Shown piece after piece: positions 1 to 5,154 of a stretch of 5,283 bases of DNA. The translations under genes and the position numbers were made by a program. Origin of the DNA: an uncultured Roseburia sp. (GTDB lineage Bacteria; Bacillota; Clostridia; Lachnospirales; Lachnospiraceae); the NCBI GenBank assembly GCA_905206195.1, contig CAJLGN010000131.1:1-5283 (forward strand). Reading direction: 5' to 3'. The notes below the pieces were generated by a model. It saw nothing but the letters and a program-made list of their open reading frames with translations, was not told where the DNA came from and made no database searches. Each line of letters begins with the position of its first letter. Position 1 is the first letter of the stretch.

Positions 1-1
1 C

Positions 2-1729
2 AGTGGAGCGCAGGGTGTCTCGTTCCCGGAGTCTATCGAGTGGTATTTTAATATTGGAGCAGAGCTGGCGAGACATCTGGTGATGACGGACGTCTACACG
101 GGGGCAGACCATTGGCCCAATATTTACAGCGGGCTGTTCACACTTATCCTTTTTGCGCTCTACCTGCTAAATGGGGGCATCTCGTGGAAGCGCAAAGTGC
201 CGCGGATCCTGCTTGCGGGATTTTTTATCGTGAGCTTTTCCTGCAACATACTGGACTTTTTCTGGCATGGACTCCGATTCCCGACGTCTCTGCCGGGGAG
301 GCAGTCCTTCCTCTACACCTTTTTACTTTTGGTCATCGCATTTGAGGCATTTTTAAAATTGAGGCAAAATAAGTTATGGCACGTGCTTTTGCTCGCGATG
401 GCGAGCGTCGGGTTCCTTTTGTTGGCACATCGCTTTGTGGGAGATGGCGCTGTGGGCGCACGTGCACTTTGGGTGAGCGGGGTTTTTCTGGCGTGCTATC
501 TGGTGCTGATCTGTGGGTATTTGGCAGGAAATGCAAAGGTGCGTCGGATGATGCTCTCGATTGGCTGCCTGGCAATTGTGGCGGAGGTGACTTTAAATTA
601 TGATGCAACAGGACTGGATACGGTGAATCGGCAGGCCTATGTGGAAAATCTTTCGGATTATAAGAGACTGCTAGACAGAGCGCAGGAGGACGCGCAGGAA
701 AATGGAGAGCTCTTTTACCGGACGGAGGAATTGGAGCGAAAGACGAAAAATGATGCGCCGCTCTCCAGTTACCGGTCCGCGACCCAGTTTTCCTCGCTGA
801 TGAATCTCAACGTCAGCCATTTTTATCAGAACGTTGGGATGGAGGGCGGCAAGAATTTTTACTGTGTGAACGGTGCGACCCCACTTTTGTCGGCGATGCT
901 TTCGATCCGCTACATCCTGGCGGACAATGCGCTGGAGGAGAGCCCCATCCGGTCTCTTGTGGACGCCAGCGGGGAGAGTTTTCTGTATGAAAATGCGTAC
1001 GTGCTGCCGCTCGGATTTATGATGCCTGAGGAGGTGGTGGATGCGTGGGACTACCAGAATGCGGGGGATATTGGGGCACAAAATAATCTTGCGACTCTTC
1101 TGGGGAGCACAGAGCAGCTGCTCGTGCCGGTTCCGTCGGGCTCTATGCTGGGGGAATCCTCCTTTGAGGCGGATGAGGATGGTCATTATTTTGCCACTTA
1201 CACTAAGACGTCCGTGGATAATCTCACCGCGGAGGTGAGCGGCGGCAGAACGCGCTCCTACACGAAGGTGTCGCACGGCTACACGCTGGATTTTGGATAT
1301 TGTGAGGCGGGCAGTGAGGTGAAGGTGATCAATGCAGATAATGAGACGGTGGCATTGACAGTGTACCGGCTGAATTTGTCTGCACTTGATACAGCCTATC
1401 GGGCACTGAATCGCGAGACTATGGAGCTGACCTCTTTTTCTGACACTCGGATTGCTGGAAATATACAGGTGAGCGAGGCTGGGCGCCTGATTTTTTCCAT
1501 CGCGCGGGAGGAGGGCTGGACGCTCTATCTAAATGGGAACAAGACGCAGACCAAAGCGTTTGGAGGCGCGTTCTTAAGTGTTTACCTAGAACCGGGAGAA
1601 TATGAGGTTGAACTGCGCTATGAGACGCCGGGAATCCGCGCCGGCGCGCTTGTTTCGAGTATCTGCCTCGTGCTTTTTGTGCTGTGCATGTTGGCGGAGA
1701 GCAGGTGGTTTGCTAAAAATAAAAAATAA
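2..1729 (+). CDS. YfhO-family polytopic membrane protein (putative GT-C glycosyltransferase), 5' end outside window
   Basis: The reading frame is open from base 2 to the TAA at 1727-1729, so about 575 C-terminal residues are visible. Family members are usually roughly 850-900 residues, so about a third, including the N-terminal catalytic region, lies upstream. A GTG at 80 is in frame but internal: the upstream codons (GAELARHL and earlier) read as ordinary coding sequence. About six hydrophobic helices lie at roughly 125-175, 203-255, 305-358, 374-433, 455-530 and 542-600. The second and third flank the family-like stretch WHGLRFPTSLPGRQSF. A long soluble, probably extracytoplasmic, domain follows (about 600-1635), with the YfhO-like segments TPLLSAMLSIRYILAD and EGWTLYLNGNKTQ...EPGEYEVELRY. 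One last helix (about 1640-1700) precedes a lysine-rich tail. Family knowledge: YfhO homologues in Bacillus, Listeria and Staphylococcus take part in lipoteichoic acid glycosylation. The substrate here is unknown, and assignment to a particular glycan is inference. Confidence 0.9.
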   Translation, partial: SGAQGVSFPESIEWYFNIGAELARHLVMTDVYTGADHWPNIYSGLFTLILFALYLLNGGISWKRKVPRILLAGFFIVSFSCNILDFFWHGLRFPTSLPGRQSFLYTFLLLVIAFEAFLKLRQNKLWHVLLLAMASVGFLLLAHRFVGDGAVGARALWVSGVFLACYLVLICGYLAGNAKVRRMMLSIGCLAIVAEVTLNYDATGLDTVNRQAYVENLSDYKRLLDRAQEDAQENGELFYRTEELERKTKNDAPLSSYRSATQFSSLMNLNVSHFYQNVGMEGGKNFYCVNGATPLLSAMLSIRYILADNALEESPIRSLVDASGESFLYENAYVLPLGFMMPEEVVDAWDYQNAGDIGAQNNLATLLGSTEQLLVPVPSGSMLGESSFEADEDGHYFATYTKTSVDNLTAEVSGGRTRSYTKVSHGYTLDFGYCEAGSEVKVINADNETVALTVYRLNLSALDTAYRALNRETMELTSFSDTRIAGNIQVSEAGRLIFSIAREEGWTLYLNGNKTQTKAFGGAFLSVYLEPGEYEVELRYETPGIRAGALVSSICLVLFVLCMLAESRWFAKNKK

Positions 1730-1756
1730 GAATACGTCCTGTTTATTGGACACATA

Positions 1757-1799
1757 AAAAGATACACTCCTTTCATCAGAAGAAAAGGAGTGTATTTTT
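1757..1799 (+). terminator. Intrinsic terminator of the yfhO-like gene
   Basis: A perfect 12-bp stem pairs 1762-1773 (ATACACTCCTTT) with 1784-1795 (AAAGGAGTGTAT) across a 10-base loop, followed by a run of T (1795-1799). One G-U and three A-T pairs can extend the base. It starts 28 bases after the yfhO-like stop codon, as expected for a Rho-independent terminator. Unusually, the 3' arm contains AAGGAG placed correctly for the ATG at 1800, so the hairpin may also control translation of the next small gene. Confidence 0.85.
1785..1790 (+). promoter_or_regulatory. Shine-Dalgarno site buried in the terminator hairpin
   Basis: AAGGAG lies 9 bases before the ATG at 1800, a workable distance. All six bases are in the 3' arm of the 12-bp stem, so in any transcript that contains the 5' arm the site would be paired. 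Confidence 0.6.
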
Positions 1800-1904
1800 A
1801 TGAAAGGATATATTGTGGACACTGGTTATATGGGATATGTGGAGGGCGGATATATGTTGTTTGCCAATGAGGATGACTACCGGGAATACATTGCCGAGAG
1901 ATGA
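1800..1904 (+). CDS. 34-residue GY-rich small protein, function unknown
   Basis: The ATG at 1800 follows AAGGAG by 9 bases and the frame ends at TGA 1902-1904, giving 34 residues. The product starts MKGYIVDTGYMGYVEGG and ends in an acidic, aromatic tail (YMLFANEDDYREYIAER). It has six tyrosines and four GY dipeptides, no hydrophobic helix, no signal peptide and no cysteine, so it looks like a small cytosolic protein with a short beta-like front half and an acidic helix-like back half. From memory it resembles short hypothetical proteins of Lachnospiraceae with a GYMGYV...YMLFASE..Y.EY pattern; I could not search. In its favour as a real gene are the strong ribosome site and the protein-like pattern rather than random sequence. 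I see no convincing separate promoter. Its ribosome site overlaps the terminator of the preceding gene, so expression may depend on read-through or on a start inside the hairpin. No function is proposed. Confidence 0.65.
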   Translation: MKGYIVDTGYMGYVEGGYMLFANEDDYREYIAER

Positions 1905-2077
1905 GAAAAAGAGAGGTACAGATGGCGGGGTGGCGGGAGGGACAGGCACATTTTTCCACGGGAGCCGTAGGATAGAAAGAATGCCAGAGTTGGAGAGTGA
2001 GTGTCCGAATGTATACATGGGAATCAGAGACACAGAGCGGGGAAGGGTGCCGCGGGAGAATCAGCCGAAAAGCGCTG
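1905..2077 (+). other. Intergenic stretch, mostly unassigned
   Basis: These 173 purine-rich bases hold no recognised gene, terminator or RNA family. They contain a 17-codon ORF (ATG 1922 to TAG 1973-1975) behind GAGAGG (1911-1916), a weak promoter candidate at 1990-2017, and a perfect 10-base palindrome ATGTATACAT (2009-2018). The palindrome is enclosed by the 5-base inverted pair GTGTC (2001-2005) and GACAC (2029-2033). The frame of the downstream gene is open back to 1976, so part of this stretch might be coding if a GTG (1997) or ATG (2009) start were used. Confidence 0.5.
1990..2017 (+). promoter_or_regulatory. Weak promoter candidate for the helical protein gene
   Basis: TTGGAG (1990-1995), a 16-base spacer and TATACA (2012-2017) make a poor to moderate sigma-A match. 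The second element overlaps the palindrome ATGTATACAT. If it is used, transcription would start near 2024 and the GTG 1997 and ATG 2009 starts would lie outside the message, favouring a start at or near 2078. Confidence 0.25.
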
Positions 2078-2602
2078 ATGCTTGGCAATCAGATGCGGCT
2101 TTTGTGGGAGCAGCATGTTTACTGGATGAGATTATTTATTTCGGGGACGGTGTTTGATTCTCCGGATGTAGAGGTGACGCAGGAGCGCCTTCTGCGCAAC
2201 CCCAAGGATTTTGCGGCGGTTTTGGAGCGTTTTTACGGGGCCGAGGATGCGGAAAAATTCGCGGAACTTTTGACCAGTCACCTTACGATTGCCGCGGAGC
2301 TTGTCAGTGCGGCGAAGGTGGGAGACAGTGCGAAAGCGGCAGATGCCGAGCGGCGTTGGTACGAAAATGCCAGCCAGATCGCGGCGTATTTCTCCCGGAT
2401 CAATCCGTATTGGTCGGCGCGCCAGTGGCGGGAGATGCTCGACAGCCACCTTGCTATGACAAAGCAGGAGGCAGCTGATTTTATATCGAAAAATTACGAG
2501 GCCAGCGTCAGTATTTTTGAGAGGATCGAGCAGGAAGCGCTTGATATGGCAGATATGATGACAGGGGGGATTTTGCTGCAGTTCCCTTCTCTTTTTATGT
2601 GA
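2078..2602 (+). CDS. Helical protein of unknown function (clostridial hypothetical family), start uncertain
   Basis: From ATG 2078 the product has 174 residues, is soluble and appears almost entirely alpha-helical, with no signal peptide or membrane segment. Recognisable stretches are NQMRLLWEQHVYWMRLF near the start, ERLLRNPKDFAAVLERFYG (about 36-54), FAELLTSHLTIAAELV (61-76), RINPYWSARQWREMLDSHL (107-125) and EALDMADMMTGGILLQFP at the end. From memory these match a widespread family of Lachnospiraceae and relatives that databases often call hypothetical or mislabel 'acetylglutamate kinase'; no kinase motif is visible. Two segments (61-106 and 117-162) look like an internal duplication, each with an E-[LM]-L-x-S-H-L core. 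The start is a problem: ATG 2078 lacks a Shine-Dalgarno site. The frame stays open upstream to GTG 1997 and ATG 2009, and an in-frame ATC at 2060 would give an N-terminus (SRKALMLGNQ) of the length I expect. The residues coded from 1997 to 2059 look non-conserved. Confidence 0.75.
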   Translation: MLGNQMRLLWEQHVYWMRLFISGTVFDSPDVEVTQERLLRNPKDFAAVLERFYGAEDAEKFAELLTSHLTIAAELVSAAKVGDSAKAADAERRWYENASQIAAYFSRINPYWSARQWREMLDSHLAMTKQEAADFISKNYEASVSIFERIEQEALDMADMMTGGILLQFPSLFM

Positions 2603-2645
2603 GGAAATCTGCCTGGGAAACATGAGAAACAATTTCTGACGAACA

Positions 2646-2674
2646 TTGAAATTTTTCTTCACATATGGGATAAT
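2646..2674 (+). promoter_or_regulatory. Sigma-A type promoter of the thioesterase-aminopeptidase-polA operon
   Basis: TTGAAA (2646-2651) and GATAAT (2669-2674) are separated by exactly 17 bases, each one or two mismatches from consensus. AT-rich sequence fills the spacer. Transcription would start near 2681, right at the beginning of the predicted leader structure and about 170 bases before the ATG at 2851. This is the best promoter match I found in the window. Confidence 0.7.
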
Positions 2675-2680
2675 GTACGC

Positions 2681-2825
2681 GTAGGCAATGAGCCGTGCGG
2701 TTCAGGGTAAGAACAGAGCGCAGATTTATCAGCGATACTGCTCTTATCCTGAGCATAGGGCAAAACCTGGGTGGAGGCGAAGACAGAATCCAGGGCGCGG
2801 AGAATCAGGGCTGCGCATTGCCTGG
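2681..2825 (+). ncRNA. Candidate structured 5' leader RNA (cis-regulatory, unrecognised)
   Basis: Between the promoter and the thioesterase start the sequence can fold into a closed structure. P1 pairs AGGCAATG (2683-2690) with CATTGCCT (2816-2823), 8 bp without mismatch. P1b pairs CCGTGC (2693-2698) with GCGCGG (2795-2800), with one G-U. P2 is a long hairpin pairing 2700-2712 with 2742-2754, 13 bp including two G-U pairs. P3 pairs CCTGGGT (2766-2772) with ATCCAGG (2788-2794). The unpaired junction ATAGGGCAAAA (2755-2765) lies between P2 and P3. Together they make a three-way junction on a closing stem, a shape common in riboswitches. There is no T-run after it, so it is a leader rather than a stand-alone terminated RNA. 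Alternative pairings exist: CCTGG at 2821-2825 can compete with 2766-2770 for CCAGG 2790-2794, and TCTTATCCT (2742-2750) can pair, with one bulge, to AGGAAAGA (2833-2840) just before the ribosome site. I match it to no family I know. The fold is hand-made, without energy calculation or covariation. Confidence 0.4.
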
Positions 2826-2839
2826 TTATACGAGGAAAG

Positions 2840-2845
2840 AAGGAA
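2840..2845 (+). promoter_or_regulatory. Ribosome binding site fixing the thioesterase start
   Basis: AAGGAA lies 5 bases before ATG 2851. It decides against the longer in-frame reading from 2695, whose extra 52 residues would be encoded by the structured leader. Confidence 0.75.
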
Positions 2846-2850
2846 TCAAT

Positions 2851-3315
2851 ATGTCAGAAAAAGAAATCGAAGTCTACGGAGAGCAGGTGGGCGAGATGAA
2901 GATACGTCCCTACGAACACCATGCCAAATACTATGAGACAGATCAGATGGGAATCATCCACCACTCCAACTATATCCGCTGGATGGAGGAAGCGCGGATG
3001 GATCTGATGGAGCAGATGGGGCTCTCCTACAAAGAGATGGAGGAGATGGAGATCATCAGCCCCGTGCTCTCGGTGTCCTGCGAGTATCACAGTATGGTGC
3101 ATTTTGATGATGTGGTAGTGATTGAAACGAGAATGGTCAAGTACAACGGCGTCAAGATGGAAGTGGAGTACCATATGACAGATAAAAAGACAGGAGAACT
3201 GCGCACGACGGGAAAGAGTTCCCACTGTTTTTGGAACCGGTCCGGCAGACCGATCTCACTGAAGCGATCTTATCCGGAGCTGGATACCAAGTTTTTTGAA
3301 TATAGAGATATGTAA
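2851..3315 (+). CDS. Acyl-CoA thioesterase, YbgC/4-hydroxybenzoyl-CoA thioesterase (hot-dog) family
   Basis: The product has 154 residues, near the usual 130-150 for single hot-dog-fold thioesterases. It should hydrolyse an acyl-CoA or acyl-carrier thioester in the cytosol; there is no signal peptide. The diagnostic segment is YYETDQMGIIHHSNYIRWME at about residues 27-46, matching the family signature D-x-x-G-h-x-x-x-x-Y. Asp31 sits where the catalytic aspartate of 4HBT-type enzymes is, His38 matches the conserved YbgC-type position, and Glu46/Glu47 fall in the central helix. Beta strands follow (about 65-125), with the late family-like segment TGKSSHCFWNRSGRPISL. The first 17 residues are charged and outside the core fold. 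ATG 2851 is chosen because AAGGAA precedes it by 5 bases and the fold begins soon after. The next gene starts 23 bases downstream without a terminator. Substrate chain length cannot be read from the sequence. Confidence 0.92.
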   Translation: MSEKEIEVYGEQVGEMKIRPYEHHAKYYETDQMGIIHHSNYIRWMEEARMDLMEQMGLSYKEMEEMEIISPVLSVSCEYHSMVHFDDVVVIETRMVKYNGVKMEVEYHMTDKKTGELRTTGKSSHCFWNRSGRPISLKRSYPELDTKFFEYRDM

Positions 3316-3325
3316 AATTTACAGA

Positions 3326-3332
3326 GAGAGGG
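3326..3332 (+). promoter_or_regulatory. Ribosome binding site of the aminopeptidase
   Basis: GAGAGGG lies 6 bases before ATG 3339 within the 23-base gap after the thioesterase stop codon. Confidence 0.7.
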
Positions 3333-3338
3333 CATACA

Positions 3339-5129
3339 ATGATACAGGATAGATTAGAAGCATTGCGCGTGGAGATGAAAAAAAGAAATATTGATATTTA
3401 TGTGGTGCCGACCTCCGATTTCCACGAGTCGGAGTACGTGGGCGACCATTTTAAGGCGAGAAGGTTTATCACGGGATTTACCGGATCTGCGGGAACGGCG
3501 GTGATCACACAGCAGGAGGCGGGGCTCTGGACGGACGGGCGCTATTTTGTGCAGGCACAAAATCAGCTCGCAGGCAGCACTGTGACTCTTTACCGCATGG
3601 GTGAGGACGGTGTGCCGAAGGTGGATGAATTTATCGGGGACAAGCTAAAGGAAGGCGGTTGTCTCGGATTTGACGGGCGCGTCATAAACGGCAGCTGGGG
3701 GAAAAAGCTGGCGGAGATCGCGGACAAGAAGCATGGATTTCTCCATGTGAATGAGGATCTTGTCGATCTGATCTGGGGGGATCGCCCGGCGCTGTCGAGA
3801 AAGCCGTTATTTTTATTAGAAGAAAAGTATTCTGGGCGCAGCACGAAGGATAAAATTGCGGCGCTGCGGGAAGAAATGAAAAAAGAGGGGGCAAATGTGC
3901 ACATTTTGACTTCCCTTTATGATATCGCATGGCTGTTAAATATCCGCGGCGGGGACATCGATTACGTCCCGGTTATTTTATCTTACCTGGTGGTCACGGA
4001 GACGGAGTGCCTCTGGTTTTTGCAGGAGGAGGTTGTGGATGCGGCGATTGCCGCTTATTTAAAAGAGAATGCAATCACAACGAAACCGTACGATTCCATT
4101 TATGAATATGTGCCGGAAATTGCGACGGATGCGTGTGTGCTGATGAACTGCAATACAGTGAACTACCGGATTATGAGCAGTCTGAAACCGGAGATTCAGA
4201 TTGTGGATAAACCGAATCCGACGGAGCTTATGAAAGCGGTCAAAAATCCGGTGGAGGTGGAGAACATCCGCACGGCACACGTCAAGGACGGGGTGGCGTT
4301 CACAAAATTCATGTACTGGCTGAAAACCAATATCGGAAAGATTCCGATGACGGAGATCTCAGCGTCCGATTATTTAGAGGAGCGCAGAAGAGAGCAGGAG
4401 AATTTTATTGATTTAAGCTTTGACACGATCTGCGCTTACGGGCCGAATGGAGCCATGATGCACTATGCGGCGACCAAGGAGTCTGATACCGAGTTGAAAC
4501 CGGAAGGATTTTTGCTGGTGGATTCCGGCGGTCATTACTTTGACGGAACGACAGATATCACAAGAACGATAGCGCTTGGCCCGCTCACAGATGAGATGCG
4601 TCTGCATTTTACGACGGTGTGCCGTTCCAACCTGAATCTGGCCAACGCGAAGTTTCTGTATGGATGTACGGGGCTAAATCTCGATATTTTATCCCGCGGT
4701 CCGCTCTGGGAAATGGGGATTGATTACAAATGCGGAACTGGGCACGGCGTGGGCTATGTCCTCAATGTGCATGAGGGACCGAACGGATTCCGCTGGAGAG
4801 TCGTGCCGGAGCGCCATGACAATGGCACCTTAGAAGAGGGGATGGTCACCACGGATGAGCCTGGTGTGTATCTGGAAGGAAAGTACGGCATCCGCATTGA
4901 AAATGAACTGGTGTGCCATAAGGCGGAGAAGAACGAATACGGGCAGTTTATGAATTTTGAGAATATTACTTATGCCCCGATTGACCTCGATGCGATTGAA
5001 CCGGATGAGATGACCGGGCGTGAAAAGAAGATGTTAAATGATTACCACGCGATGGTGTACAAGACGCTCTCCCCACATATGACGGCGGAGGAGAACGAGT
5101 GGCTGAAGCGATACACCAGGGCGATCTAG
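3339..5129 (+). CDS. Aminopeptidase P family protein (Xaa-Pro aminopeptidase, M24B, three-domain type)
   Basis: This 596-residue cytosolic metallopeptidase should release the N-terminal residue from peptides with proline in second position. Its length and order match the long eukaryote-like aminopeptidase P, not the roughly 440-residue E. coli PepP. The order is creatinase-like N domain (about 5-135, with TGFTGSAGTAVI and LWTDGRYFVQA), a second creatinase-like domain (about 155-300), the pita-bread M24 catalytic domain (about 305-525), and a short C-terminal M24_C segment (about 537-596, starting FENITYAPIDL). All five metal ligands are present: Asp395 (LLVDSG), Asp406 (TTDITR), His469 (GTGHGVG), Glu507 (TTDEPGVY) and Glu521 (RIENELV). 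The catalytic-site histidines His375 (MMHYAAT) and His478 (NVHEGP) are also there. Spacings between the two aspartates, the two later histidines and the two glutamates equal those of human APP1. Two metal ions, often Mn2+, are expected from the family. It appears intact and probably cotranscribed with the thioesterase and polA. Confidence 0.96.
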   Translation: MIQDRLEALRVEMKKRNIDIYVVPTSDFHESEYVGDHFKARRFITGFTGSAGTAVITQQEAGLWTDGRYFVQAQNQLAGSTVTLYRMGEDGVPKVDEFIGDKLKEGGCLGFDGRVINGSWGKKLAEIADKKHGFLHVNEDLVDLIWGDRPALSRKPLFLLEEKYSGRSTKDKIAALREEMKKEGANVHILTSLYDIAWLLNIRGGDIDYVPVILSYLVVTETECLWFLQEEVVDAAIAAYLKENAITTKPYDSIYEYVPEIATDACVLMNCNTVNYRIMSSLKPEIQIVDKPNPTELMKAVKNPVEVENIRTAHVKDGVAFTKFMYWLKTNIGKIPMTEISASDYLEERRREQENFIDLSFDTICAYGPNGAMMHYAATKESDTELKPEGFLLVDSGGHYFDGTTDITRTIALGPLTDEMRLHFTTVCRSNLNLANAKFLYGCTGLNLDILSRGPLWEMGIDYKCGTGHGVGYVLNVHEGPNGFRWRVVPERHDNGTLEEGMVTTDEPGVYLEGKYGIRIENELVCHKAEKNEYGQFMNFENITYAPIDLDAIEPDEMTGREKKMLNDYHAMVYKTLSPHMTAEENEWLKRYTRAI

Positions 5130-5144
5130 GAAGCAGAGAAGAAT

Positions 5145-5148
5145 GGAG
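5145..5148 (+). promoter_or_regulatory. Ribosome binding site fixing the polA start
   Basis: GGAG lies 6 bases before ATG 5155. Another in-frame ATG at 5143 would add only METD and has only weak purine-rich sequence upstream, so 5155 is preferred. Confidence 0.65.
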
Positions 5149-5154
5149 ACAGAC

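Noticed and set aside
671..1276. 201-codon minus-strand ORF within the yfhO-like gene
   Set aside because: It is antisense to a clear coding frame, rich in Arg/His/Pro in the manner of shadow frames, and has no recognisable domain. The same applies to the other minus-strand frames across the thioesterase and aminopeptidase genes.
1813..2157. 114-codon + strand ORF starting at GTG 1813
   Set aside because: It overlaps the 34-codon gene and the start of the helical protein gene in another frame, has no ribosome site at its start and the product has no recognisable pattern.
2603..2660. Possible terminator after the helical protein gene (AGAAA-CAA-TTTCT, then a T-run at 2652-2656)
   Set aside because: The stem is five AT-rich pairs and the T-run is more than 15 bases away and inside the promoter spacer; it does not make a credible intrinsic terminator.
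2755..2808. Resemblance to a c-di-GMP-I (GEMM) riboswitch: AGGGCAAAACC followed by a stem and GGGCGCGG
   Set aside because: The 5' word is close to the GEMM AGGGCAAACC, but the equally conserved 3' word (GACGCAAAGCC) is absent, the stem loop is longer without a clear GAAA tetraloop, and no typical second stem with receptor follows. An Infernal scan would settle it.
2695..2850. N-terminal extension of the thioesterase (52 extra residues from an upstream in-frame GTG)
   Set aside because: The extension lacks thioesterase-like sequence, is encoded by the structured leader, begins close to the transcript start with no good ribosome site, and AAGGAA is correctly placed for ATG 2851.
2681..2850. 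T-box, 6S RNA or SRP RNA in the leader
   Set aside because: No T-box sequence (AGGGTGGTACCGCG type), no terminator or antiterminator, no SRP GGAAG/GCAGC domain and no 6S-like central bubble could be recognised by eye.
2688..2936. 82-codon ORF in another frame through the leader, overlapping the thioesterase gene
   Set aside because: It has no proper ribosome site, its product is a basic arginine-rich sequence typical of a shadow frame, and it runs into the thioesterase coding sequence. A leader peptide role is unlikely at this length.
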